DNA of 64,000 nucleotides, taken from assembly GCA_009778785.1 (NCBI GenBank), contig WRFN01000011.1, positions 1 to 64,000 of the forward strand, read 5' to 3'. The stretch comes from Betaproteobacteria bacterium (GTDB taxonomy: Bacteria > Pseudomonadota > Gammaproteobacteria > Burkholderiales > Casimicrobiaceae). Position numbers and translations under genes: made by a program. Below are positions 1 through 8,496 of this stretch, in pieces. Within the stretch, counting starts at the first letter, position 1. Each line of letters starts with the position of its first letter. A model generated the notes under the pieces. That model was not told where the DNA came from. It saw nothing but the letters and a program-made list of their open reading frames with translations, and made no database searches.

Positions 1-1824
1 ATCGACGGTATAGGTAAACGTTGCCGCCGTTGCCGAGGTGAACGTCAACGTCGCCGTTCCCGCTTTGGTTTTGACGACATTGTTGCTGTTGAAAGGCAAA
101 ACTCCCCACGCCGGTCCCGTCAAACGATAAACGTCCAGAGTAACCTTGTCGTTGGCGACCCAGCCATCAGCGCCCTCGAAGATGTACCAGAACGCTTTAC
201 CGGAACTGTCGTAGGTGTACCAGGGAACAAAGATGTAGCGGGAATTGGTGGGAAAGTTCAGAAGAACCGTCAGCCCCCAACCGCTTTCATCCGCTTTCAT
301 CCATTGGCCGGTGTATTGACGGGTGGGGCCGTAGTTGCTAGACGGCGGGGTCGTGGCCGGATCCAGCCATTGTTTGATCGAGTTATAAACCAGTGAAATG
401 CTCGAATAGCAAAAAACGTTATTGCTGGTGATATAGGACCTGCCAACATCAGAACAAGATGCGCCTGCCGCGCCGCTCGACAGCCCGCCTCGTAAATAAT
501 AGGCGCCGTTCGATAAGGTAAACACGCCCGAGCCGCTACTGGCAGATTCAACAAGTCCCTCCGACCAACTGACCAAAGTCAAGTTGGCATTATCGATATT
601 ATTAAAGTAACGGCTAAAAACGGCGTCACAGGTTTTCCCTTCCCCTTTGCCGGCGCTGACTTTTTTGACATCCCTGCTGGGGTGATGAATACCGATCATG
701 GCGCCGCTGGTAAAGCGGTTGGAATCCCATCCGGCAAAGTAAGCGTTCGCCGGCACGCTGTCGTTGAGGCGAAGCAACAAGGTATCTGTGGATATTTGGT
801 TATGCAGGATTTGCGCCCCACCGGTTCGGGTCGTGTAATTCGAGTTTTTCTGGGAACCGCCGCAACTGGAAGCTTCGTCAAACCAAAAGGTGTTGAGGGT
901 GTTCATCAAGGATTGGGCGCTGGCGCCTGCAGAAGAAACCGCACAGTGCGCAGCACTCCAGAAATAGGCGATTTGCGAATTATCGGAGCTGTTCAACAAA
1001 GTTCCCGTGCAACCGTAAGAGTACACAGCATCTGTAACCACAGTTCTGGCGACGGCTTTGGACGCATTCTGAAAACCCGTGCCAAGAGAGCTGAATTTAC
1101 AGGCAACATCAACTTCGCAGGACAGGGATGCCTGAATAACTTGAGCGGTGCTGAGCCCATCTTGCGCCGATGTGAAGATGTGTGACGCGCCGCCTAAACG
1201 AATGTTGACATCGCTCGGACTCACCGACGAAGGCAGGTAGATTTCGATGTTTTGAGTTTCGCCCTCGGTAACCGGCGTCCAATAAACATGACTGTCGCTG
1301 AGCAAGGCTTTGACTTCCTGACCGCTGACCACGCCGATGATTCGGTCCGGCTCGGCGGAACCGGAGAAACGCAACTCGGCGTTGTCGGGCAAGGCGCGAA
1401 TCCGCAAACTGACACGCAATTCCTTGGCTTCGGGGGAAGTGATCGCCCATTGTGCAACGTAGCCGTTGCCATTGCTTTGCCAGTTCAGGGCAGCGGGAGT
1501 GTCGGCGATTTCGGTGTCAGCGTTGCGGTTGACGCCAATTTTGATGGGATAGGCTTGAAGGTAGCCGTTTGCATCCGGCGCATTTTCTTCCTGCAGGGCT
1601 TTCAGCGCCGTTGCGGGCAAGGGCATAAAGGTAACGGCGGTGGCGTTGCTGACGTTCGACGCCGCGCGCCAAGCAACCACGGCTTCGGCTTTGGCCGAAG
1701 TGACCGGCGCGCCTTCAACGCGCAAAACCTCGTCGGAGGAAAACGCCGTTGAAGCGAACAGCGCCAGCGTTGCGCCAAGCAACCCGAGAGCAACAGAAAG
1801 GAGAGAGTGACGAAGAATGTTCAC
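1..1824 (-). CDS. Secreted trypsin-like serine protease (lysyl-endopeptidase-like), partial, runs off the left window edge
   Basis: Not in the ORF track. Minus-strand reading from a GTG at 1824 is open in the segments translated by eye: VNILRHSLLSVALGLLGATLALFASTAFSS signal-like N-terminus, GCTGTLLNSS..YFWSAAHC (catalytic His), DTLLLRLND (Asp), ESASSGSGVF (Ser). Confidence 0.85.
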   Translation of the reverse strand, partial: MNILRHSLLSVALGLLGATLALFASTAFSSDEVLRVEGAPVTSAKAEAVVAWRAASNVSNATAVTFMPLPATALKALQEENAPDANGYLQAYPIKIGVNRNADTEIADTPAALNWQSNGNGYVAQWAITSPEAKELRVSLRIRALPDNAELRFSGSAEPDRIIGVVSGQEVKALLSDSHVYWTPVTEGETQNIEIYLPSSVSPSDVNIRLGGASHIFTSAQDGLSTAQVIQASLSCEVDVACKFSSLGTGFQNASKAVARTVVTDAVYSYGCTGTLLNSSDNSQIAYFWSAAHCAVSSAGASAQSLMNTLNTFWFDEASSCGGSQKNSNYTTRTGGAQILHNQISTDTLLLRLNDSVPANAYFAGWDSNRFTSGAMIGIHHPSRDVKKVSAGKGEGKTCDAVFSRYFNNIDNANLTLVSWSEGLVESASSGSGVFTLSNGAYYLRGGLSSGAAGASCSDVGRSYITSNNVFCYSSISLVYNSIKQWLDPATTPPSSNYGPTRQYTGQWMKADESGWGLTVLLNFPTNSRYIFVPWYTYDSSGKAFWYIFEGADGWVANDKVTLDVYRLTGPAWGVLPFNSNNVVKTKAGTATLTFTSATAATFTYTVD

Positions 1825-1907
1825 GGTAATTTCTTTCTTCCATAGGGACAGCAGGGGGTAGAATTTCAGGATATATGAATCATGGAAGGAAAACAAGCGT
1901 CCAAAAC

Positions 1908-1937
1908 AAAAGCCCCGCTTTTTCAAGCGAGGCTTTT
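1908..1937. terminator. Intrinsic terminator-like hairpin
   Basis: AAAAGCCCCGCTTTTTCAAGCGAGGCTTTT stem-loop. Confidence 0.6.
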
Positions 1938-1943
1938 GAGAAA

Positions 1944-2020
1944 TGGCGCGCCCGGCAGGATTCGAACCCACGACCCCCTGGTTCGTAGCCAGGTACTCTA
2001 TCCAACTGAGCTACGGGCGC
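1944..2020 (-). tRNA. tRNA-Arg(ACG)
   Basis: gcgcccgtagctcagttggatagagtacctggctacgaaccagg...ggttcgaatcctgccgggcgcgcca; encoded CCA; anticodon loop CTACGAA. Confidence 0.97.
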
Positions 2021-2123
2021 AAGGCGCGCATTATAGCAAATCCGGCGGGTAAGCGGGCGATTTTCGACAGGCATATCTCGACAGGATATTTTCGCGGGAA
2101 TGGCTACCAATGAGGCGCTAGCC

Positions 2124-3353
2124 TCACGGCGTCGCCTTCCCTTTTCCCTGTTCCCGCACTTCTTGTGCTTCGCGCGACATCGGGAACCAGCCCTTCTCGG
2201 AATCGGCGCCGGTCACGGCCATGATGAGTCGAAGGGTGGCGAACGCCAGCGATGACAGCAGCCGCGTCATCAGCGTGCGTTGTTGCCACTGCGCCGCCAG
2301 CACCGGTTGCGCGCCGTCGTCGATCAGTTTCAACAGCGCGCCGCGCAGTTGCTCGGCGAACGCTTGATTGTTGACGACGAGGTTGGCTTCGCGCGCCATC
2401 AAAAAAGAATACGGGTCGATGTTCGATGAACCGATAGTGGCGAAATCATCGTCGATCACAGCAACTTTGGCGTGCAGGAACGAACGATGGTATTCCTGAA
2501 TTTCGATACCGGCGTTGAGCCATCTTTCGTAGAGCGTGCGCACCGCGTAGTGCATGAGTTTGTATTCGACGCGCCTTTGCAAGAGCAGCGTAACTTTGAC
2601 GCCGCGGCGAGCAGCGGCGATCAGCGCTTTTTGAAAACGCCAGCCCGGAAAGAAATAAGCGCAGGCGATGATCGCTTCGCGGCGAGCGCGTCCCAGCGCC
2701 GCCAAATAAGCGCGCTCGATGGCGTGGCGATGATTCAGGTTGTCGCGGACGACGAGTTTCGCCCGAATCGTGCCGACGGGTTCGGTGACAGCGGGAAGAT
2801 CATCGTCTTCTTCGAGACTGATGTCGTGCAGTTGGGACAACTCCACCAGCGCGCGAACGCGGCGCATGGTTTGCACGATGTCCGCCAGAATCGGCCCTTC
2901 GACGCGCACGGCAAAGTCGATGCGCGGGGGGGTGTGGCCGGGCGTGTTCATGTCGTCGATGATGTTGATGCCGCCGATGAAGGCCACCTTGCCGTCGATG
3001 TGACAAAGTTTGCGATGCAAGCGGCGCAAACGGCGAAAACGAAACGGCTGGCGCTCCACTTCCGGGCGATAAAGCAGCAAGTCCACCCCGGCGGAAGTTA
3101 ATTCGCGCTCTAGCGTTTTTGACAAATAAAGTCGCGCCCCCCAACCGTCGATCAGCACGCGCACATCGACGCCGCGCCGCACGGCGCGAATCAGCGCCTC
3201 GGCAACAGCGCGACCGCTGGCATCGTCGGCAAAGAGATACGTTTCGAGCCAGATTTCGTGTTGGGCGGCGTCAAAAGCGTCGATCAGCGCCGGAAAAAAA
3301 TCGCCGCCGCCGCGCAACAAATGAACTGAATGTCCGGTCGCGAGATTTTGCAT
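2124..3353 (-). CDS. clsB: Phospholipase D family cardiolipin synthase (ClsB-like)
   Basis: Two HxK motifs (LHRKLCHIDGKVAFIGGIN, FLHAKVAVIDDDFATIGSSNID). Start taken at MQNLATGHS, 1 nt after the stop of the upstream gene. Confidence 0.88.
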   Translation of the reverse strand: MQNLATGHSVHLLRGGGDFFPALIDAFDAAQHEIWLETYLFADDASGRAVAEALIRAVRRGVDVRVLIDGWGARLYLSKTLERELTSAGVDLLLYRPEVERQPFRFRRLRRLHRKLCHIDGKVAFIGGINIIDDMNTPGHTPPRIDFAVRVEGPILADIVQTMRRVRALVELSQLHDISLEEDDDLPAVTEPVGTIRAKLVVRDNLNHRHAIERAYLAALGRARREAIIACAYFFPGWRFQKALIAAARRGVKVTLLLQRRVEYKLMHYAVRTLYERWLNAGIEIQEYHRSFLHAKVAVIDDDFATIGSSNIDPYSFLMAREANLVVNNQAFAEQLRGALLKLIDDGAQPVLAAQWQQRTLMTRLLSSLAFATLRLIMAVTGADSEKGWFPMSREAQEVREQGKGKATP

Positions 3354-3354
3354 G

Positions 3355-4116
3355 TCAGCGGTGCGATGAAAGAAAGCGCGGAAGAACTTCCAGTTCCGCC
3401 GATAACGCTGCGTGATCTGACGCGCGCAACGCTCGTTGCGTGTAATGAATGCGGGCATCGCGAACATCGAGGCCGCGCACGTAGATGCGATCCAGCGGCA
3501 GAACGGGCAGAAACGAAGGAAAGGTTCGCGCCGGTTTTCCTTGCAAAGTAGCGAAAACGTCAATAGCGCGCAACGCTTCGCAGAGATAGCGATGGCCTTT
3601 GCGGTGCCAGTCGTTGAAATCGCCGGCGATCAACAGCGGCTCATCGGGCGGAATCAACGCTTCAACCCGCGCCACCATCGCCGCCAGTTGCCGCCGCCGC
3701 CAATGTTCAAAAAGGCCGAGATGAACGTTGAGGCAATGCAGACGCGGCATCGTTTTCCCGGCGTTGAGCACGCAATGCAGAAGACCGCGCCGTTCGAGCC
3801 AGTGCGCCGAGATGTCTTCGTTTTCCTGATAAATGATCGGGTAACGCGACAACAGCGCGTTACCGTGATGGCCGTGTTGCGCTTCGACGTTTTTACCGTA
3901 AGCGGTGAACCAGTACGAATCCGCGAGAAATTCGTGTTGCGGCAAATGAAGGGAACGTGAGCCAGAAGCCTCCGGTTGGGTGCCGCACACTTCCTGCAAG
4001 AAAACCACGTCGGCGTCGAGCGCGCGCAAGTGATCGCTCAACTCCGGCATCTTGGAACGGCGACGCAATTGCGAAACGCCTTTGTGAATGTTGTAGGTTG
4101 CGACAGAAAGGCGCAT
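3355..4116 (-). CDS. Endonuclease/exonuclease/phosphatase family protein (YbhP-like)
   Basis: MRLSVATYNIHKGV..., FLQEV, AGDFNDWH, SDHAAL motifs; adjacent to clsB as in the ybhP-clsB arrangement. Confidence 0.88.
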   Translation of the reverse strand: MRLSVATYNIHKGVSQLRRRSKMPELSDHLRALDADVVFLQEVCGTQPEASGSRSLHLPQHEFLADSYWFTAYGKNVEAQHGHHGNALLSRYPIIYQENEDISAHWLERRGLLHCVLNAGKTMPRLHCLNVHLGLFEHWRRRQLAAMVARVEALIPPDEPLLIAGDFNDWHRKGHRYLCEALRAIDVFATLQGKPARTFPSFLPVLPLDRIYVRGLDVRDARIHYTQRALRASDHAALSAELEVLPRFLSSHR

Positions 4117-4239
4117 GGCAATCGGTTAAGACAAAAACTTTCCAATAAGACAGTATCGCGCCAATCACGCCACGACGCAATGAATGCCATGACGTTCGCC
4201 GCGCGGGCAAAGTAACAAATGATCCGAAGGCGATATTTT

Positions 4240-5160
4240 TCAATCCTCTTTGTTGAGCAACTTGCGAGCGGCAGCCAGAATTTTCTTTTGCTCTTTGGGG
4301 TTTTTGGGGCGCTTGAGTCGAAGCGATTCCAGCGCGTCGATAATCGTCACGGCGACAATGGCACGGGTAAACCATTTGTTGTCGGCGGGAACGATGTACC
4401 AGGGCGCCCACGGTTGCGCCGTCGCCCGAATCGTTTCTTCATACGCAGCCATGTATTGCTCCCACCGCGCGCGCTCCTGAATGTCGCTCTCGGAAAATTT
4501 CCAGTTTTTGCTTTTTTCGTTGATGCGTTCCAGCAAACGCTTCTTCTGTTCCTCTTTCGACAGATGCAGATAAAACTTGAGAACGAGCACGCCGTTGCGT
4601 GTTAAATGGCGCTCGAACGCGTTGATGTCCTCATAGCGTTCCGACCAGATTTTTTTCGTCACCAGCGAAGGCGGCAAATTCCGCGCCTGCAAAAACTGGG
4701 GGTGAATGCGCGGCGCCAACACGTCCTCGTAATGCGAGCGATTGAAAATCCCGATCATTCCCGCTTCGGGAACACGCTGCGCGCAACGCCACAAAAAAGT
4801 GTGCAACAACTCGGCGCCCGTCGGAACTTTGAACGACGTAACTTCGCAGCCTTGCGGGTTGATGCCGGACATCACATGCTTGATGGTGCCGTCTTTGCCC
4901 GCCGCATCCATCGCCTGCAAAACGATCAGCACCGACCAGCGTTTCTGCGCGTACAATTTTTCCTGCAACGTCGCCAACTGGGCATTGGCGAAATCGAGAA
5001 ACGTTTTCGCTTGCCACTGAATTTCTATGACGCTTTTGGCGGCGCCGCCGGTATCGCCGGGTGAAATCTGGTTGAGCCGAAACGTCCGGCCTTGTTCGAT
5101 GCGGTAGGCGCGCGAAACCCGTCGGGCGGCATCCATGATTTTTTCAAGAGGCGGCGACAT
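4240..5160 (-). CDS. Polyphosphate kinase 2 family (polyphosphate:nucleotide phosphotransferase)
   Basis: LQAMDAAGKDGTIKHVMSGINPQGCEVTSFKVP and FNRSHYEDVL PPK2 motifs. Confidence 0.9.
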   Translation of the reverse strand: MSPPLEKIMDAARRVSRAYRIEQGRTFRLNQISPGDTGGAAKSVIEIQWQAKTFLDFANAQLATLQEKLYAQKRWSVLIVLQAMDAAGKDGTIKHVMSGINPQGCEVTSFKVPTGAELLHTFLWRCAQRVPEAGMIGIFNRSHYEDVLAPRIHPQFLQARNLPPSLVTKKIWSERYEDINAFERHLTRNGVLVLKFYLHLSKEEQKKRLLERINEKSKNWKFSESDIQERARWEQYMAAYEETIRATAQPWAPWYIVPADNKWFTRAIVAVTIIDALESLRLKRPKNPKEQKKILAAARKLLNKED

Positions 5161-5264
5161 GAGATTTCCTCCTTTAAACGTTGAAACGAGGTGACTTGTT
5201 CAGAACACCCTCAACAGCGTATCATAAGAAGCACCGATTTGTCGTAAGCGTAAGGAGAGGATTC

Positions 5265-5525
5265 ATGAAAATTCTGAGTATCAGCGCTTGTTCCGACTGG
5301 TTTTTTTGCGGCAAAGGCGCTCGCAATGAAGACCTCGTCATCAAGGTCGCGGCTTGGGGCGTTCGAGAGAGCGGCGAAGTGGTGGGGCTGATCGCCGCCG
5401 CCAACGCCGTGACCGGCGACCATGTGCCGCGCCTCGCCGAGCCGCCCGCCGATGCCAAGGGCGTTTATCTGCCGGAAGAAAAACTGACGCACGCGCAAAA
5501 AGTCAAAGCGGGACTTCGGTTATAA
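5265..5525 (+). CDS. Small conserved hypothetical protein
   Basis: MKILSISACSDWFFCGKG..., compact ORF just upstream of the exonuclease gene. Confidence 0.6.
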   Translation: MKILSISACSDWFFCGKGARNEDLVIKVAAWGVRESGEVVGLIAAANAVTGDHVPRLAEPPADAKGVYLPEEKLTHAQKVKAGLRL

Positions 5526-5529
5526 CGCG

Positions 5530-6303
5530 ATGACGCCGATTCTCGTTTTCGACATCGAAAGCATTCCCGATGTTGCCGGAATGCGCCGAGTTCACCGCTT
5601 GCCGCCTGAACTCACCGACCAGGATGTGCTCGATTGGTATGGACAACAGCGTCGCGCCGCCACCGGCAGCGATTTCGCCCATCTTTATTTTCAGAAAATC
5701 GTCGCGATTGCCTGCGTGTTGCGCAACGACAAGGGTTTGCAAATCTGGTCGCTCGGTCAACCCGACGACGGCGAAGACGTTTTGATTCGCCGCTTCTTCG
5801 AGGGCATCGAACGCTTCGTGCCGCAACTCGTTTCGTGGAACGGCGGCGGCTTCGATCTGCCGGTGCTGCATTATCGGGCGATGCTGCACGGCGTCACGGC
5901 GGCGCGCTACTGGGAATGGGGTGACGACGACCGCGATTTCAAGTACAACAATTACCTCAACCGTTATCACACCCGTCACATCGACTTGATGGACGTGCTG
6001 GCGCAATACCAGCCGCGCGCCAACGCCGGACTCGACGCGATGGCGCGCTTGTGCGGCTTCCCCGGCAAACTGTTGATGGACGGCGGTGATGTCGGCAAAG
6101 CTGTCGCCGAAGGAAAAATCAGCGAAGTTCGCAACTACTGCGAATGCGACACACTGAACACCTATCTGCTCTTTCAACGCTTTCAGTTGATGCGCGGCGT
6201 GTTGACCGCATCAACCTACGAAGACGAAATGGCGCTGGTGCGCGAGCGCCTGCAAACCGACGACGCCGAACATTGGCGCGAGTTTTTGAGGGAGTGGGGA
6301 TAG
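5530..6303 (+). CDS. Predicted 3'-5' exonuclease, PolB-like
   Basis: ILVFDIESIPD (Exo I), LVSWNGGGFDLPVLHYRA, YCECDTLNTYLL. Confidence 0.88.
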   Translation: MTPILVFDIESIPDVAGMRRVHRLPPELTDQDVLDWYGQQRRAATGSDFAHLYFQKIVAIACVLRNDKGLQIWSLGQPDDGEDVLIRRFFEGIERFVPQLVSWNGGGFDLPVLHYRAMLHGVTAARYWEWGDDDRDFKYNNYLNRYHTRHIDLMDVLAQYQPRANAGLDAMARLCGFPGKLLMDGGDVGKAVAEGKISEVRNYCECDTLNTYLLFQRFQLMRGVLTASTYEDEMALVRERLQTDDAEHWREFLREWG

Positions 6304-6403
6304 CAGGGATCGGTGCAGGAGCGGAAACTTGTCGTCCAGAAGGGACAATTATCTCGGCGCGCTTATCGTCCATTTGTGGTGGGAGTTCCGCTACAGATTT
6401 CGC

Positions 6404-7018
6404 TCAATTCCGATGTTTCGCCCATTGGGCGTGGATCGCTTCGGTGATGGACAACGCGCGCGAACCGGCGCGCAAGGTGAAGGGCGTGTCCGCTTGTAGC
6501 GTGCCGAGTTGCTCCACCGCCAGATAGAAGCCGCAGTACGCTTCGCGCACCATTAGCCGAGACGCTTCGGCAAAACCCATGATGGCGTTGAATTTGTAGC
6601 ACGGTTGGCGTGGCGCGGTGACGCGCAACACACAAGCGGAGTTTTCCCAGTGCAGCGTGTCGCCAACCCACACGTCGCGCTCCGAAATGCCTTCGATGGT
6701 CAGGTTTTCGCCCATGAAACCGGGCGGCAATTCGTTCGCGGCTTCGGCTTCATTCAATAGCGGCACACCGTGCGCGCGTCGTTGTGCGCACCAGTACGGC
6801 CTGTGTTCGACAGGGTAGGCATAGACGGCTTTTTGCAGTCCACCGTGTGCGCTCAAGTTCGCTTGCTCATCGCCTGCCAAGCCCAACGCGCCCACGGTTA
6901 TCGCGCCTTGCAGCGGACGTTTGACGATGCCCGAAAGTACGGTGCGTCCGGCAGCGACCAACGGTTGGGCGCTGCCGACGCAGATGTGGCGCAAGTGACC
7001 GTGAAGTTCAAGATTCAT
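6404..7018 (-). CDS. MOSC domain-containing protein (YiiM-like)
   Basis: GLAGDEQANLSAHGGLQKAVYAYPVEHRPYW, GENLTIEG, TAPRQPCYKF. Confidence 0.9.
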   Translation of the reverse strand: MNLELHGHLRHICVGSAQPLVAAGRTVLSGIVKRPLQGAITVGALGLAGDEQANLSAHGGLQKAVYAYPVEHRPYWCAQRRAHGVPLLNEAEAANELPPGFMGENLTIEGISERDVWVGDTLHWENSACVLRVTAPRQPCYKFNAIMGFAEASRLMVREAYCGFYLAVEQLGTLQADTPFTLRAGSRALSITEAIHAQWAKHRN

Positions 7019-7089
7019 TCAGTAACGGCAGAATAGTAGCGCGAAGACAAGGGGTGGGCACAGCGCTTTGCGCCTTGCCCACCTTACCA

Positions 7090-8496
7090 TTATTTCTCGC
7101 TGGTTTTGTATTCGACGTAAGCGCGATCGCGCGTTTGCATGAGAAAGTCTTCAAACGCTTCATCGCTCTTGCGTTGCCGCAGCGCTTGCCGCGCTTGCTC
7201 GTGCTGGTTTTCTTTAGTGATATCTTGCTGACGTCGCTCGATCACTTCGATCAGATGCCAACCGAACGGCGTGCGAATGGGCACAGAAACTTTTCCCGGT
7301 TGCAGCGCTTTCATTGCGCGCTCGAAATCGGGCACGGTGTCGCCGGGGTTGAGCCAACCCAAATCGCCGCCGCGTGAACTGGAAGCGTCTTCGGACATCA
7401 GCCGCGCCACGGTTTCAAAAGATTCGCCGTCTTCGATGCGCTGTTGGGCGCGCTCGATTTTTTGTCGGGCGTCGTCTTCGGAAGTGGTTTCGGAAACACG
7501 CGCCAGAATGTGGCGGGCGTGGGTTTGCTCGACCACTTTCGGTTCATTGCGGCTGCGCGAGTCGTTCAGTTTCAGAATGTGAAAACCGGCCGGACTGCGC
7601 AGAATGTCTGAAACTTGATCTTTCTTCATGGTGCGCACGGCGTCGGCGAACAGAGTCGGCAAACGCGCCAGTGTTCGCCAGTCGAGCATGCCGCCGGCCA
7701 GCGCGTCAGAAGCGTCCGACATGGCAGCGGCGGTTTGCGCGAAGTCGGCGCCGTCGCGCAATTTTTTGAGGATGTCTTCGGCGCGAGCGTGGCGTGTTTC
7801 GATAACATCGGGTGTGGCCTGACCGGGAAGACTGACGAGAATGTGCGAAATCAGGTATTCGTTTTCGCCGCCGGCTTGGGTTTCAATCAGCTTGAGATAA
7901 GCGTCCACTTCGGCATCGGTCACGACGATGTGGCTGTCCACTTCGCGGTCGCGCAGACGCTGCATGGAGATTTGTCGCCGCAATTCTTCGCGGTAAAACG
8001 GAAACGGGATGTTCTCCTTCGCCAACTCGGCTTTCAATTCGTCAAGCGTCATTTTGTTTTCTTGCGCGACGCTGTTGATGGCGCGATCGATCATCGTGTC
8101 GTCAACGCGAACGCCGGTTTCTTTGGCGTATTGCATTACCGCTTTTTCAGTGATCAGACGTTCGATGATTTGATGTTCGAGTTCGCTGTCGGGCGGCGGC
8201 GTGACGTTGGCGGCTTTCATCCGTTTCAGAATGGTGTTTTTTTGCGTGTCAATGTCGTACTGCGTGATGGCTTCGTCGTTGACGATTAAAACGAGGCGGT
8301 CGAGCATTTCCGGTTTTGTTGCGCTTGGGGTTTTGGGCGCGGGCGTCGGCTTTTGTTCCGTCGATGCTGGCGTCGCTTGTGTTGGCTCTGTCTGCGCGAC
8401 GGCGAGGCCGTCGAACAACAGCGCGCTCGTCAAAGCCGCCGAGGCAACGAGCAAGTAAGAAAGAAACGTGCGGTAAGGTTTCATAGCGAGCCTCAA
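7090..8496 (-). CDS. surA: Periplasmic chaperone/peptidyl-prolyl isomerase SurA
   Basis: Signal peptide, SurA_N region, two parvulin domains (HILVSLP..., HILARVSE...GWLNPGDTVPDFERAM). Confidence 0.95.
   Translation of the reverse strand: MRLAMKPYRTFLSYLLVASAALTSALLFDGLAVAQTEPTQATPASTEQKPTPAPKTPSATKPEMLDRLVLIVNDEAITQYDIDTQKNTILKRMKAANVTPPPDSELEHQIIERLITEKAVMQYAKETGVRVDDTMIDRAINSVAQENKMTLDELKAELAKENIPFPFYREELRRQISMQRLRDREVDSHIVVTDAEVDAYLKLIETQAGGENEYLISHILVSLPGQATPDVIETRHARAEDILKKLRDGADFAQTAAAMSDASDALAGGMLDWRTLARLPTLFADAVRTMKKDQVSDILRSPAGFHILKLNDSRSRNEPKVVEQTHARHILARVSETTSEDDARQKIERAQQRIEDGESFETVARLMSEDASSSRGGDLGWLNPGDTVPDFERAMKALQPGKVSVPIRTPFGWHLIEVIERRQQDITKENQHEQARQALRQRKSDEAFEDFLMQTRDRAYVEYKTSEK

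Noticed and set aside
1880-2110. 76-aa ORF covering tRNA-Arg
   Set aside because: Translated tRNA (APVAQLDRVPGYEPGGRGFESCRA), a common spurious call.
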